From: an uncultured Paracoccaceae bacterium
GTDB taxonomy: Bacteria; Pseudomonadota; Alphaproteobacteria; Rhodobacterales; Rhodobacteraceae
Direction of reading: 5' to 3'
DNA: 64,000 nt
Assembly (NCBI GenBank): GCA_934500835.1
Contig: CAKSTR010000009.1
Location: forward strand, 62,001-126,000
This document shows positions 9,132 through 21,450 of this stretch, in pieces. The notes under the pieces were generated by a model. That model saw nothing but the letters and a program-made list of their open reading frames with translations. It had not been told where the DNA came from and searched no databases. The position numbers and the translations under genes are program-made. Position 1 is the first letter of the stretch. Every line of letters begins with the position of its first letter.

Positions 9132-10484
9132 ATGGCATTCGACGTTGATCTTTTTGTCATCGGTGGTGGTTCGGGCGGGGTCAGGGCGGCGCGGATCGCC
9201 TCGGCCGAAGGGGGCGCGAAGGTCGCGCTGGCCGAGGAATCGCGGATGGGCGGTACCTGCGTCATCCGGGGCTGCGTGCCCAAGAAGCTGATGGTCAATG
9301 CCAGCGCCTTCTCGGGGCTTCTGGCAGATGCGCAGGCTTATGGCTGGAACGTGCATCACCACGGCTTTGACTGGGGTCATTTCCGCGCCACGCTGGAGGC
9401 CGAGTTGAACCGGCTGGAGGCGGCCTATCGCAGCACGCTGACCAATGCCGGGGTCACGATCCACGACACCCGTGCCGTGGTCGAGGACGCCCATGCCGTG
9501 CGGCTGGCAAGCGGAGAGCGGATCAGCGCGAAACATATCCTGATCGCCACCGGCGGGCGGCCCTTCGTGCCCGATGTTCCGGGGGCGGAGCTGGCCGTCA
9601 CCTCGAACGAGATGTTCCATCTGGATGCCCTGCCGCAGCGCGCGCTGGTGGTCGGCGGCGGCTATATCGCATCCGAATTCGCCTGCATCCTCAATGGCCT
9701 GGGGGTAGAGGTCACGCAGTATTACCGGGGGCCCCAGATCCTGCGTGGCTTTGACGACGAGGCGCGGACCCATGTCGCCGGCGCCATGCAGGCGCAGGGC
9801 ATCGCCATCCGCTGCAACACCGATGTCTCCCGGCTTGAGAAAGTCCCGGGCGGTATCCGCGCCCATGCCCCCGACGGCAGCGCCGAGGAGTTCGATCTGG
9901 TGCTGTATGCCACCGGACGGCAGCCCAACAGCGCGGGCCTCGGGCTGGAGGCCCTGGGCGTGCAGATCGGCAGCCGCGGGCAGATCGCGGTCGATGACTA
10001 CAGCCAGACCGCCGTGCCCTCGGTCTTCGCGGTGGGCGATGTGACCGACCGGGTCAACCTGACCCCGGTGGCGATCCGCGAGGGCCATGCCTTTGCCGAT
10101 ACCGTCTTTCTTGGCCGCCCGACCAAGGCCGATCACGAACTGGTCGCCAGCGCGGTCTTCACCCAGCCCGAACTGGGCGCCGTGGGTCTGACCGAGGAAG
10201 AGGCCCGCGCCCGGGGACCGGTGGAAATCTACGCCGCCACCTTCCGCCCGATGAAGACGCTTTTTGCCGGCCGTCAGGACCGGATGCTGATGAAGCTGGT
10301 GGTCGCGACCGATAGCCGCAGGGTTCTGGGCTGCCACATCGTCGGCGAGGGCGCGGGCGAGATGATCCAGCTGGCCGCCATCGCCATCAAGATGGGCGCC
10401 ACGAAAGAGGACTTTGACCGCACGGTCGCCGTCCACCCCACCGCGGCGGAAGAACTGGTCACATTGCGCAAGCCGGTGCGCTAG
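9132..10484 (+). CDS. gor: Glutathione-disulfide reductase
   Basis: 450 residues. This NADPH-dependent flavoprotein regenerates reduced glutathione. An FAD-binding GGGSGGVRAA motif (11-20), the redox disulfide GGTCVIRGCVP (Cys43 and Cys48), an NAD(P)H-binding GGGYIASEFA segment and the C-terminal active-site HPTAAEE are all present. The start has GGAGG upstream. An inverted repeat of the TTCGNCGAA type follows 15 bp after the stop and probably terminates the rpiA-gor unit. It is functionally linked to the nearby glutathione transferase and peroxidase. Confidence 0.97.
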   Translation: MAFDVDLFVIGGGSGGVRAARIASAEGGAKVALAEESRMGGTCVIRGCVPKKLMVNASAFSGLLADAQAYGWNVHHHGFDWGHFRATLEAELNRLEAAYRSTLTNAGVTIHDTRAVVEDAHAVRLASGERISAKHILIATGGRPFVPDVPGAELAVTSNEMFHLDALPQRALVVGGGYIASEFACILNGLGVEVTQYYRGPQILRGFDDEARTHVAGAMQAQGIAIRCNTDVSRLEKVPGGIRAHAPDGSAEEFDLVLYATGRQPNSAGLGLEALGVQIGSRGQIAVDDYSQTAVPSVFAVGDVTDRVNLTPVAIREGHAFADTVFLGRPTKADHELVASAVFTQPELGAVGLTEEEARARGPVEIYAATFRPMKTLFAGRQDRMLMKLVVATDSRRVLGCHIVGEGAGEMIQLAAIAIKMGATKEDFDRTVAVHPTAAEELVTLRKPVR

Positions 10485-10499
10485 GCGCCGGGCGGGCAC

Positions 10500-10518
10500 G
10501 ATCCTTCGGCGAAGGATC
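10500..10518 (+). terminator. TTCGGCGAA-type palindrome after gor
   Basis: Perfect inverted repeat GATCCTTCG-G-CGAAGGATC beginning 16 bp after the gor stop. It is one of several palindromes in this window with the same TTCGNCGAA centre at gene ends. There is no long U tract, so termination is inferred from position. Confidence 0.5.
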
Positions 10519-10688
10519 GGAATGCCCCCTTGGTTGCGGCGCGCGCCGATCCCGCCTAGGGTGGAAAAGGGTGCGGCAAACCGTCCCCGAAGGCTGCCGA
10601 ATGGCGCATTCCGGGGCGGATTGCGCTTGAATTTGTCGTGCGCATGCACAGGTTACACCAAACGCGGTTGCAGAGAGGAACAGGCCAC

Positions 10689-11858
10689 ATGGCAGGAGGT
10701 CCCTGGGGGGGCGGCGGAGACGGCGGGCGCGGGCCCGACGACGAGGGCCGTCGCGAGGAAGAAGGCCGGCGCAACGGCGGCCGGCGGCCCACCGACGGGC
10801 CCCAGATCCCCGAGATCGACGAGATCATGCGCAAGGGGCAAGAGCAGCTGCGCGTCCTGATGGGCGGACGCGGCCGCAACGACCGCGGCAACGGCGGCGG
10901 CGGGCCGCGTGGCCCCTCGACCGGGCCTTTGTTCACCAAGCAGGGGCTTGGGCTTCTGGCGCTGGCTCTGGTGGCCGGCTGGGCCTTCATGTCCTTCTAC
11001 TCGGTCCGCCCCGAAGAGCGCAGCGTGGAGCTGACCCTCGGCCGCGCCTCGGGCATCGGCGAGTCCGGTCTGAACTTCGCGCCCTGGCCGATCGTGACCT
11101 ATGAGAAGGTCCAGGTGACGGGCGAGCGCACCACTGACATCGGCGCGGCCGATGGCAACACCGGTGCGCTGATGCTGACGCGCGACCAGAACATCGTCGA
11201 CATCGGCTTTCAGGTGGTGTGGAACGTCTCGGACCCCGAGGCCTATCTGTTCAGCATCAAGGACCCCGAGGAAACCATCCGCGCGGTGTCGGAATCCGCG
11301 ATGCGCGACATCATCGCGCGGTCGGAACTGTCGCCGATCCTGAACCGCGACCGGGGCACCATCGCCTCGGACCTGCGGACCGCGGTGCAGACCACGCTGG
11401 ACCAGTACAACGCCGGCATCCAGGTGATCCGGGTCAACCTGCGGCGCGCGCAGCCCCCGGCGGATGTGGCCGCAGCCTTCCGCGCCGTGCAGGATGCCCA
11501 GCAGGAACGCGACCGGCTTGAGAAAGAGGCCGACGGATATGCCAACCGCGTCACCGCCGGTGCCCGCGGTGAAGCCGCGCGTCTGGTCGAAGAGGCCGAG
11601 GCCTATCGCGCCCAGGCGATCAACAGCGCCGATGGTGAGGCCGCGCGCTTCAACTCGGTCTACACCGAATATGTGAAAGCGCCCGAGATCACCCGCAAGC
11701 GGCTTTATCTCGAAGCGATGGAGACCGTGCTTGGCGGGATGGACAAGGTGATCCTGGATGGCGTGACCGGCGACGGGGGCGTTCTGCCCTATCTGCCGCT
11801 TGACCGGCTTGGGGGCCGTGGCGCCGCACAGGCTCCGGCGACCGGAGGGTCCAACTGA
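10689..11858 (+). CDS. hflK: FtsH protease modulator HflK
   Basis: 389 residues. The N-terminal 80 residues are glycine- and charge-rich (typical of HflK). A single membrane segment (about 85-105, GLGLLALALVAGWAFMSFYS) and a periplasmic SPFH/band-7 domain with a coiled-coil helix (QDAQQERDRLEKEADGYANR) follow. HflK and HflC form a large cage around FtsH in the inner membrane and modulate membrane protein degradation. I start at 10689 (MAGGPWGGG), which gives the usual N terminus and has GAGAGG upstream; an in-frame ATG at 10638 adds 17 unlikely residues. It overlaps hflC by one base. Confidence 0.95.
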   Translation: MAGGPWGGGGDGGRGPDDEGRREEEGRRNGGRRPTDGPQIPEIDEIMRKGQEQLRVLMGGRGRNDRGNGGGGPRGPSTGPLFTKQGLGLLALALVAGWAFMSFYSVRPEERSVELTLGRASGIGESGLNFAPWPIVTYEKVQVTGERTTDIGAADGNTGALMLTRDQNIVDIGFQVVWNVSDPEAYLFSIKDPEETIRAVSESAMRDIIARSELSPILNRDRGTIASDLRTAVQTTLDQYNAGIQVIRVNLRRAQPPADVAAAFRAVQDAQQERDRLEKEADGYANRVTAGARGEAARLVEEAEAYRAQAINSADGEAARFNSVYTEYVKAPEITRKRLYLEAMETVLGGMDKVILDGVTGDGGVLPYLPLDRLGGRGAAQAPATGGSN

Positions 11859-12796
11859 TGCGCGCGATCTATATCCTTCCGGCGATCTTCATCGCTCTGG
11901 TGCTGTTCCTGTCCTCGGTCTTCATCGTGGACGAGCGCGAAAAGGTGCTGGTCCTGCAATTCGGCGAGATCGTCCAGGAGAAGGACACCCCCGGCCTGGG
12001 CTGGAAGATCCCCTTCATCCAGGAAGTGGTCCCCTACGAGGATCGCATCCTTGGGCTTCAGACCGCCACCATCGAGGTGACGCTGCTGGGTGAACGCCGT
12101 CTTGTCGTCGACGCCTTCGCCCGCTGGCGGATCACCGACCTCAAGGCCTTCCGTCAGGCGACCGGCGCCAGCGGCGAGGACCGCGCGCAGATCCTGCTGG
12201 GCAACATCCTGCAACAGGCCATCCCCGAGGTTCTGGGCAAGACCACGCAGGACCGCGTTCTCAGCCAGGACCGTACCGCGCTGATGAACGAGATCCGCGA
12301 CATCGCCCGCCGCGAGGCCGAGGCGCTTGGCGTTACCGTCATCGACGTGCGCCTGACCCGCACCGACCTGCCCGAGCAGAACCTGAACGCCTCTTACGCA
12401 AGGATGCGGGCTGAACGGGAGCGCGAGGCCGCGGACGAAGTGGCCCGCGGTGGCGAGGCGGCGCAGCGCGTGCGCGCGGCCGCCGACCGGACCGTGGTCG
12501 AGGAAACCTCGGCCGCACGCCGGACCGCCGAGACCATCCGCGGTGAAGCCGATGCCGAACGGAACCGGATTCTGGCCGAGGCCTATGGTCAGGACCCCGA
12601 GTTCTTTGCCTTCATGCGTTCGCTTGACGCCTACCGCAAGGCGCTGAAGGGCGAAAACTCGACCATCGTGATGCAGCCCGACAGCGAGTTCTTCGACTAT
12701 TTGAACGGCGAGGCGGGGGCCGGGCGCGAAGCCCCGGCGCCGGCAACGGTGCCGGCGGTCGAGGCGCCGGCAACGGTGCCGGGAACCACGCCTTGA
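11858..12796 (+). CDS. hflC: FtsH protease modulator HflC
   Basis: 312 residues. An N-terminal membrane anchor (MRAIYILPAIFIALVLFLSSVFIV) precedes an SPFH/band-7 domain and a long Ala/Arg/Glu-rich helix (about 180-235). It partners HflK around FtsH. The ATG overlaps the hflK TGA (TGATG) with GGAGGG just upstream, indicating translational coupling. The last 35 residues contain a repeated PATVPxxEAPATVPG segment, a low-complexity tail longer than in E. coli HflC. Confidence 0.96.
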   Translation: MRAIYILPAIFIALVLFLSSVFIVDEREKVLVLQFGEIVQEKDTPGLGWKIPFIQEVVPYEDRILGLQTATIEVTLLGERRLVVDAFARWRITDLKAFRQATGASGEDRAQILLGNILQQAIPEVLGKTTQDRVLSQDRTALMNEIRDIARREAEALGVTVIDVRLTRTDLPEQNLNASYARMRAEREREAADEVARGGEAAQRVRAAADRTVVEETSAARRTAETIRGEADAERNRILAEAYGQDPEFFAFMRSLDAYRKALKGENSTIVMQPDSEFFDYLNGEAGAGREAPAPATVPAVEAPATVPGTTP

Positions 12797-12990
12797 GCTG
12801 GATCCTTCTGGCCCTAGGGCTGGTGCTTGTGGTGGAGGGGCTGGCGCTTGCGCTGGCCCCTTCCCGCATGGAGGAGGCCCTGCGCCTGATCGCCGCCATG
12901 GGGCGCGACCGCAGGCGGATGTTGGGGTTGGTCTGCCTTGCCCTTGGCGTGACGCTGGTCTGGCTGGGCAAGCTGCTGCTGCCGGTCTGA
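12793..12990 (+). CDS. DUF2065 (YjeT) family small membrane protein
   Basis: 65 residues. It starts with TTG overlapping the hflC stop (TTGA). Two hydrophobic segments flank a basic loop: MSWILLALGLVLVVEGLALAL and MLGLVCLALGVTLVWLGKLLLPV. This matches DUF2065/YjeT, which is encoded beside hflKC in E. coli too; the function is unknown. The conserved position suggests an accessory role with the HflKC-FtsH assembly, which is inference. Confidence 0.88.
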   Translation: MSWILLALGLVLVVEGLALALAPSRMEEALRLIAAMGRDRRRMLGLVCLALGVTLVWLGKLLLPV

Positions 12991-13014
12991 ACGCGCAGGC
13001 TTGCAGCCGGACCA

Positions 13015-13035
13015 CCGGTTTTCGACGAAAACCGG
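13015..13035 (+). terminator. TTCGACGAA-type palindrome after the hflKC operon
   Basis: Perfect 21-bp inverted repeat with arms CCGGTT flanking the TTTCGACGAAA centre, 24 bp after the DUF2065 stop. This is the likely 3' end of the hflK-hflC-DUF2065 transcript. The remaining 260 bp up to the DegP start hold a further short hairpin (13150-13168) and presumably the degP promoter; I see no gene there. Confidence 0.5.
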
Positions 13036-13149
13036 ACGCCCCCGCCGCCCTGTCTGCGCCTTCTCCCTTTCGCAACGCCGCCCTGGCTTTCGCGGAAAGT
13101 CGCTCGTCACGGCCGGGGCCGGGACCATTCCTGACCCTCCCGGATGACA

Positions 13150-13168
13150 AATGCCTTCACGAGGCATT
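13150..13168 (+). other. Short inverted repeat upstream of the DegP-type protease gene
   Basis: Arms AATGCCT (13150-13156) and AGGCATT (13162-13168) separated by TCACG, 127 bp before the protease start. It could be an operator or a leader hairpin; no regulator is implied by the sequence. Confidence 0.35.
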
Positions 13169-13295
13169 GATTCCGCGCGACGGGGTTTGCATTGCCTCCG
13201 GCTTTGCCTGATTGTTCTGTCAGTCCCTAGGCGCGGCGCCCTGTTCCAGGCCTTCCGCCCCCGCGCCAATCCGGTCGATAGAGGAGTTCCGACCA

Positions 13296-14750
<1,455 letters not shown>

Positions 14751-14769
14751 TCCCGGTATCGGGGCATGG

Positions 14770-14800
14770 CGGGCGGCGGGGCATCCCTGCCGCCCGTTTC
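14770..14800 (+). terminator. GC-rich hairpin between convergent genes
   Basis: Arms GGGCGGCGGGG and CCCTGCCGCCC (one G-T pair) with loop CAT, followed by TTTC. It begins 20 bp after the protease stop and lies before the end of the convergent HD-domain gene. This is a plausible rho-independent terminator with a weak U tract. Confidence 0.6.
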
Positions 14801-14841
14801 ATATTCGGACCCCTGAATTTCGGCGAAACCCGCCTGCCGCC

Positions 14842-15486
14842 TCAGCCGATCTCGGACAGAAGCCGGGTGCGGAAGCTTTCCATCCATTCGGCGCGCTCTG
14901 CGGCCATCCGCCGTCCGGCCGCCGTCCGCATCCCGGCGGCAACGGGGAAAAGCTTCACCTCGAGATGATCCAGCGCGAATGCCTTGTCATCCAGCGGCCG
15001 GCGGCGGGCCAGCGGATCCTCGGGGTCGAAAAGGGCGGCACCCATCCGGCCGGCCACGGCGAACATCCTTGCAAGACCGATGGCGCCCAGGGCCTCCAGC
15101 CGGTCTGCATCCTGCAAGATTGCGGCATCGATGCTCTTCGGCGCGATGCCGGCAGAGAAGCTGTGCGCCTCGATGGCATGGCACACGGCCGGGATCTTCA
15201 CCGCAGGAAAATCGATCCCGGCAAGGAAGTTCGCCGCCACCCCGGCCGACAGGACCGAGGCGCGGGAGCGGTCGGGATGGTCCTTGGGCAGATTGACCGC
15301 GTCATGAAAGAAGGCGGCGGCCAGCAGGACTTCGGGATCGGCGGCAGGCTCGTCCAGCGCGATCAGGCGGGCGTTGGCCCAGACCCGGCGCAGATGGCCG
15401 ATGTCATGCGCCGGATCGGCCTGACCGGCCCAGAGGCGGGCGATCTCGGTCTCATACAGGCGTTGGCGAGCGGCAGGGTCGCTCAC
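14842..15486 (-). CDS. HD domain phosphohydrolase
   Basis: 214 residues. The HD-superfamily metal ligands are seen in AHDIGHLRRVW (first His), FFHDAVNLPKDHPDRS (His-Asp) and ILQDADRLEALG (distal Asp). The closest recognisable group is the small YpgQ/YedJ-like HD hydrolases; members I know act on nucleotides, and the substrate here is unknown. It starts with GTG at 15486, overlapping the stop of the upstream lipoprotein gene by 4 bp (GTGA). Longer versions of this frame run antisense to that gene and are not credible. Confidence 0.85.
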   Translation of the reverse strand: MSDPAARQRLYETEIARLWAGQADPAHDIGHLRRVWANARLIALDEPAADPEVLLAAAFFHDAVNLPKDHPDRSRASVLSAGVAANFLAGIDFPAVKIPAVCHAIEAHSFSAGIAPKSIDAAILQDADRLEALGAIGLARMFAVAGRMGAALFDPEDPLARRRPLDDKAFALDHLEVKLFPVAAGMRTAAGRRMAAERAEWMESFRTRLLSEIG

Positions 15487-16019
15487 TGCAGCTCTGCGCG
15501 GTCGGCGGCGATGATCCCAAGCTCGCGTGCGGCGGCCAGCGAGATATGGTCGCTGTCGAGCCCCCGAGACGTCTGGTAGCGGCGGATCGCATCGCGTGTC
15601 GGCCCGTCCAGCACCCCGGTCAGCGGCAGAAGATAGAAGCCCCGCGCCTTCAGCGCCCGTTGCAGCGTGGCGATAAACTCGGGCGTCATCTCGGCCGCAC
15701 AAGGGGCGCGGAACCAGACGGTCGCCCGGTCCGAGACGATGCGCTGGCTGGTCGAGGTGCCGAAGACCGCCGGGACCACCGCGCCATCCGGGCCGGTCCT
15801 TTCGGGCTGCAGCTGGACCTGTTCCGTCACCGTCTCGATCACCGCAGGGCGGATGTCGGCCTGCCAGCAGGCCCCTGCAGGTCCGGGCGGAGGGCCAGGT
15901 TCCTTGCGGACGATCAGATCGTTGGAGAAATCGGCACGCCCGGCAAGCTGTGCGGACGGATCGGCGCAACCGGCCAAGGCCAGCGCGAAAAGGATCGCGG
16001 TGAGGCGTCGCGTGATCAT
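15483..16019 (-). CDS. Peptidoglycan-binding domain lipoprotein
   Basis: 178 residues. The lipobox ALAGC places the lipidated Cys at about residue 17. The C-terminal 60 residues form a PG_binding_1 repeat (LQRALKARGFYLLPLTGVLDGPTRDAIRRYQTSRG, cited here in two parts of one three-helix domain). The middle region (40-110) has no recognised domain. It is probably anchored in the outer membrane and contacts the cell wall. It is the first gene of a two-gene unit with the HD hydrolase. Longer upstream starts run antisense to the ferredoxin gene and were discarded. Confidence 0.82.
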   Translation of the reverse strand: MITRRLTAILFALALAGCADPSAQLAGRADFSNDLIVRKEPGPPPGPAGACWQADIRPAVIETVTEQVQLQPERTGPDGAVVPAVFGTSTSQRIVSDRATVWFRAPCAAEMTPEFIATLQRALKARGFYLLPLTGVLDGPTRDAIRRYQTSRGLDSDHISLAAARELGIIAADRAELQ

Positions 16020-16082
16020 CTGCCCGTGCCGGGAGCGGCGGTTGCACCCGGTCTTTCGCCGGGCCTGTTGGCCAGACCCTAG

Positions 16083-16568
<486 letters not shown>

Positions 16569-16684
16569 CCTGCAGGACCGGGGCTGGGGCGGGTGCCTTT
16601 CTGCGGACCTGCCCGAAGGCCCGCAGCCTGAAAGCCCCCACTTACGGAAGGCAACTCAGCCCGTTGCGGCCAGAGGGCACCCCT

Positions 16685-16703
16685 GATTTTTCGTCGAAAA
16701 ATC
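16685..16703 (+). terminator. TTCGTCGAA-type palindrome between convergent genes
   Basis: Perfect inverted repeat GATTTTTCG-T-CGAAAAATC in the gap between the ferredoxin gene (+) and the following minus-strand gene, 5 bp from the latter's stop. The A and T tracts on both sides would make it work in both directions. Confidence 0.6.
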
Positions 16704-16708
16704 GGGAC

Positions 16709-17122
16709 CTATTCGGTCGCCTCGTCCTTCAGCAGCCGCTCGGCCTTCTTGCGCACAAGGACCGAACGCAGGTCATGCATGGCCAGCAGAAGCGCATCTG
16801 TCACCGCCTCCAGCTGGTCGTCCGAGGCTTTCGACTGCACCCATTGCGCAGTCAGGTTCAGGTGATCCACCGCCCGCAGGATGTCATCGACATCGCGCGC
16901 CTCAAGCAAGGCGCGGCGGCTGGACAGCCAGTCGCCGATCGCCTTCAGATCCTCGGGCGTCAGTCTGGTCTCGCCATGCGGCTTGATATTGCCGTTCTTG
17001 ACGTTGACCATCGCGATCTCGTCCAGCTCGATCCGGCGCTGGCGGTTCTCGGTATCGACGCGGAACACCGCCGCGCCGTTCTCGCGGATGCGGAAATAGT
17101 AGGGCGGCAACTCATCCGACAT
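16709..17122 (-). CDS. Conserved hypothetical protein
   Basis: 137 residues, soluble, no signal peptide. The N-terminal half looks like a small beta-rich module (YYFRIRENGAAVFRVDTENRQRR) and the rest is helical (WLSSRRALLEARDVDDILRAV, then a Leu-rich helix with basic residues). I recognise it only as a protein conserved in Rhodobacteraceae; no function is known to me. The start at 17122 overlaps the end of the VOC gene by 11 bp, so the two are likely co-translated. Confidence 0.75.
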   Translation of the reverse strand: MSDELPPYYFRIRENGAAVFRVDTENRQRRIELDEIAMVNVKNGNIKPHGETRLTPEDLKAIGDWLSSRRALLEARDVDDILRAVDHLNLTAQWVQSKASDDQLEAVTDALLLAMHDLRSVLVRKKAERLLKDEATE

Positions 17123-17504
17123 CGTCAGCCTCCCCCGCATCGCGGTTGTCGATCACCCGCAGCAGCGAGCCGTTGGCATCCACCAGCGCAAACATCCGTG
17201 GCGCACCGCCATGCCTGAAAAAGCCGGTCAGCCGCGGGATCGCCTTGGGATCGGACGGCAGGCTCGAGGAGTCGCGCCATTCCGCCAGCAGCGCATCCGG
17301 ATCATCGAGGCGGACCGTGGCCGAGAACCAGCTGGACCGGGGGTCCAGGTCGGGGTGCGGAAAGAACTCCAGCACCAGATCGCCCCGGCGCAGGATCATC
17401 CAGCCCTTGTCGCGGAAGCTTTCGGCAAAACCCAGCCGGCGGTAGAAGGCGGCAGTTTCGGCCAGATCGCGGGCCGGCAGGTTGGCGGTGATCCGGTCGG
17501 CCAT
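17112..17504 (-). CDS. VOC family (glyoxalase/bleomycin resistance-like) protein
   Basis: 130 residues with paired beta-alpha-beta-beta-beta modules: MADRITANLPARDLAETAAFYRRLGF at the start and the equivalent strand near the end (MFALVDANGSLLRVID). The N-terminal ANLPARDLAETAAFY segment resembles bleomycin-binding proteins, but such genes in core genomes rarely act on bleomycin; the substrate is unknown. It begins 9 bp downstream of the aspartate aminotransferase gene and overlaps the next gene, so it is probably the middle gene of a three-gene transcript. Confidence 0.8.
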   Translation of the reverse strand: MADRITANLPARDLAETAAFYRRLGFAESFRDKGWMILRRGDLVLEFFPHPDLDPRSSWFSATVRLDDPDALLAEWRDSSSLPSDPKAIPRLTGFFRHGGAPRMFALVDANGSLLRVIDNRDAGEADDVG

Positions 17505-17513
17505 GTTTCCCCT

Positions 17514-19118
<1,605 letters not shown>

Positions 19119-19171
19119 GTTTGCTCTTCGCCCCTAGCCTGACCCTCGTTCCCCAACGAGGCGAGGCTTCC

Positions 19172-19669
19172 ATGTCGCTCCATCAACCCCTTCTCGATGG
19201 TTCGCAGAAAGCGTTCCTGTCCTGCTATCTGGAAAACCTGTCGCTGGTAGAACGCCTGCACAGGTTGTTGCTCGACGTCATCAAGGATGAGTTCGAACGG
19301 CTGCAGATTCTTGAAATCAACTCCGTCCAGGCGCTTTTGCTGTTCAACATCGGCGAGAACGAAGTGACCGCCGGGGAATTGAAGTCGCGCGGCTATTATC
19401 AGGGCTCGAATGTCAGCTATAATCTGAAAAAGCTGGTGGAACTGGGCTACATGCACCACCAGCGGTCCGAGGTCGACCGCAGATCCGTCCGCGTCAGGCT
19501 GACCGAAAAGGGGCGGCGGGTGCGCGGGCAGATGGCCGATCTTTTCACCCGGCAGGCCGAGGCGATCGAAAGGCGCGCCCTGGTCGGCACCAATGGCATG
19601 GACGAAATCAACACCGCACTGAAACGGATGGAGCGGTTCTGGACCGAACAGATCCGCTATATCTACTGA
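19172..19669 (+). CDS. MarR-family transcriptional regulator (LdtR-like)
   Basis: 165 residues. A winged helix-turn-helix with flanking dimerisation helices: QALLLFNIGENEVTAGELKSR, then GYYQGSNVSYNLKKLVELGY (recognition helix) and a wing in DRRSVRVRLTEKGRRV. It resembles LdtR of alphaproteobacteria (studied in Liberibacter), which controls an L,D-transpeptidase and cell-wall functions; no ldt gene is in the window. The start at 19172 follows GAGGCGAGG. Upstream direct repeats are a candidate autoregulatory site. Confidence 0.87.
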   Translation: MSLHQPLLDGSQKAFLSCYLENLSLVERLHRLLLDVIKDEFERLQILEINSVQALLLFNIGENEVTAGELKSRGYYQGSNVSYNLKKLVELGYMHHQRSEVDRRSVRVRLTEKGRRVRGQMADLFTRQAEAIERRALVGTNGMDEINTALKRMERFWTEQIRYIY

Positions 19670-20055
19670 ACCTGCGGACCGGCCCGCCCGGAATGCAGCC
19701 TTGGGGCCCTGCCCCGGACCCCGCCAACGCCCGACGCTCCTGTCCCGACGGTGACAAGGCTTGCGACCCGTGGCCAAATGCCCGCCGACCTTCACATCTT
19801 CAATGACGCGAGGCCTGATGGCCCCCGCATGGCGGATCGGACCGAAGACGACGTTCCAGAACGTCTTTCCAAACTGCGGGACGAGACTCACCGGCGCACG
19901 GCGCAGGTAGTGCCGGAGGCTGCCGACCTTCGTGATGCGGAAGGTCTTCGACGCGTCCTTCATCGCTCCTTGGTCCCAGCAGTCCTGCCGGGTGGCAGGA
20001 ACCAAGCGCCTGAAGGCGAATTAGTCTTTCAGCATCAATGTTTTGAAGACGGTCA
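19670..20055. other. 386-bp stretch with no convincing gene
   Basis: Between the LdtR-like gene and tRNA-Ala. A minus-strand frame starting at 19963 encodes about 80 plausible-looking residues but has no stop until it has run antisense through the whole regulator gene, so I do not call it. It could be a decayed gene. No repeat copy or strong hairpin was seen. Confidence 0.4.
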
Positions 20056-20131
<76 letters not shown>

Positions 20132-20200
20132 ACGACTGGCGCGTTATGTGGCGCAAGGCTGGCGGCTTGTCAAGTTGTGCGCGTGCGGGCGGCAGCGGGA

Positions 20201-20653
20201 TCAGCCCCCCTGGCCGCGTGCGAAGGCGATGATTTCTGCGGCGGGCCTTGCCCCTGCAAGCCGTGCCACCTCGCGTCCGCCGCGATAGAGGATCAGGGCG
20301 GGAATGCCGCGGATGCCGGCGCGGGACGAGATTTGCGGGTGATCCTCGGTGTTCAGCTTCATCAACCGCACTTCGGGCGCCAGGGCCTTGGCGGCCTTGG
20401 CGAATTCCGGTGCCATCGCGCGGCAGGGGCCGCACCAGGGCGCCCAGTAATCCACCAGCACCGGCAGCCCGTCGCCGCGCACCACCTTGTCATGCGTGGC
20501 CGCGTCCAGTTCGGCCACCCGGCCGTCGGCCAGAGGCTCGCCGCAAGAGCCGCATTTCGGGCCCTGTTCCAGCCGGGCAAACGGCAGGCGATTGGCCTGA
20601 CCGCAGGTCGCGCAGGTCAGGCGCACGGCATACATGGCAGAAGTCTCGGTCAT
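20201..20653 (-). CDS. trxC: Thioredoxin 2 (zinc-binding)
   Basis: 150 residues. An N-terminal zinc ribbon with Cys14, Cys17, Cys34 and Cys37 (CATC ... CGSC) is followed by a thioredoxin domain with active site WCGPC (73-77) and the cis-Pro segment [11 protein letters not shown]. TrxC-type proteins are cytoplasmic disulfide reductants often induced by oxidative stress. The start at 20653 has AGGGGAG upstream. It is downstream of a DUF3775 gene and upstream of tRNA-Ala on the same strand. Confidence 0.93.
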   Translation of the reverse strand: MTETSAMYAVRLTCATCGQANRLPFARLEQGPKCGSCGEPLADGRVAELDAATHDKVVRGDGLPVLVDYWAPWCGPCRAMAPEFAKAAKALAPEVRLMKLNTEDHPQISSRAGIRGIPALILYRGGREVARLAGARPAAEIIAFARGQGG

Positions 20654-20711
20654 CGCTTGTCTCCCCTGATACCGCCAAGATCGGGAGCGGCGGACAGGGC
20701 TGCAAGGGGGG

Positions 20712-21029
20712 TCAGAGGAAATCCTCTTCCTCGCCCGTGACGTCAATTCCCATCGAATCAAGCCCCGCCTCGATGTTTTCGGCCAGATGCGGCATGCCCA
20801 TCAGATAGTCCGCCGTGGGAATCGTCGCCTCGGCAAAGGCGGTCTCGACCGCCTCGCGGAAATCCTCGGGCTCGAACGCCCCGCGGCCGACCCATGCCAA
20901 GGCCGTCAGATGCGCCTTCTCCTCGGCATTCAAGCCGTCGATAAAGGCGTAAAGCTCTGCCTCGCCCTGCTTTTCCTCGCGCGCGAGGTAGATGACATGC
21001 ACAGCCTTGCGGGCGCTGATTTCGATCAT
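20712..21029 (-). CDS. DUF3775 family protein
   Basis: 105 residues, acidic, soluble. It matches the DUF3775 family of alphaproteobacteria (function unknown): [19 protein letters not shown], then [12 protein letters not shown] and a C-terminal [21 protein letters not shown]. The chosen start has AAGGAGAG 6 bases upstream. It lies 58 bp before trxC on the same strand and may share its transcript. Confidence 0.85.
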   Translation of the reverse strand: MIEISARKAVHVIYLAREEKQGEAELYAFIDGLNAEEKAHLTALAWVGRGAFEPEDFREAVETAFAEATIPTADYLMGMPHLAENIEAGLDSMGIDVTGEEEDFL

Positions 21030-21126
21030 GGCGTCTCTCCTTGCCGCCATGGTCCCATCCGCCGCGCATCCGCGCAAGGGCGATTGACCGCAAGAAAGCT
21101 GGAAAAGCCGCCCCGCCCGAACAGGA

Positions 21127-21450
21127 TCACGCCATCAGCCAGAACGCCGCCGCATAGCCCGCGGCCCCGACCAGCGTGCCGGCCACCACCGAGCGGTGCG
21201 GCCAGAACCCGGCCACCGTCGCCAGAACCCCTGCCGCCAGCGGCACAATGTCGCGCGGGACCGGCCAAAGCTGCGGCAGAACCGAGGCCACGAACAGGGT
21301 GGCGATCGCGGCAGGCCCGGTCGAGGCAAGGAAGCGTGCGGCAAGGCCGCCCGGACGCGTCTCGCGCCGCATGAGCAGGACGGGCAGCGCACGGAAGGCC
21401 CAGTTGGCAGCCCCCGCCATAACCGCCATGGTCACCAGTTCCATCTTCAT
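21127..21450 (-). CDS. azlD: AzlD family branched-chain amino acid transport subunit
   Basis: 107 residues with about four hydrophobic segments and the AzlD signature near the N terminus (NWAFRALPVLLMRR). It pairs with AzlC as the small subunit of a branched-chain amino acid (or azaleucine) exporter in the inner membrane. ATG 21450 overlaps the azlC stop by 4 bp (ATGA), showing translational coupling. A second Met two codons later is an alternative start. Confidence 0.9.
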   Translation of the reverse strand: MKMELVTMAVMAGAANWAFRALPVLLMRRETRPGGLAARFLASTGPAAIATLFVASVLPQLWPVPRDIVPLAAGVLATVAGFWPHRSVVAGTLVGAAGYAAAFWLMA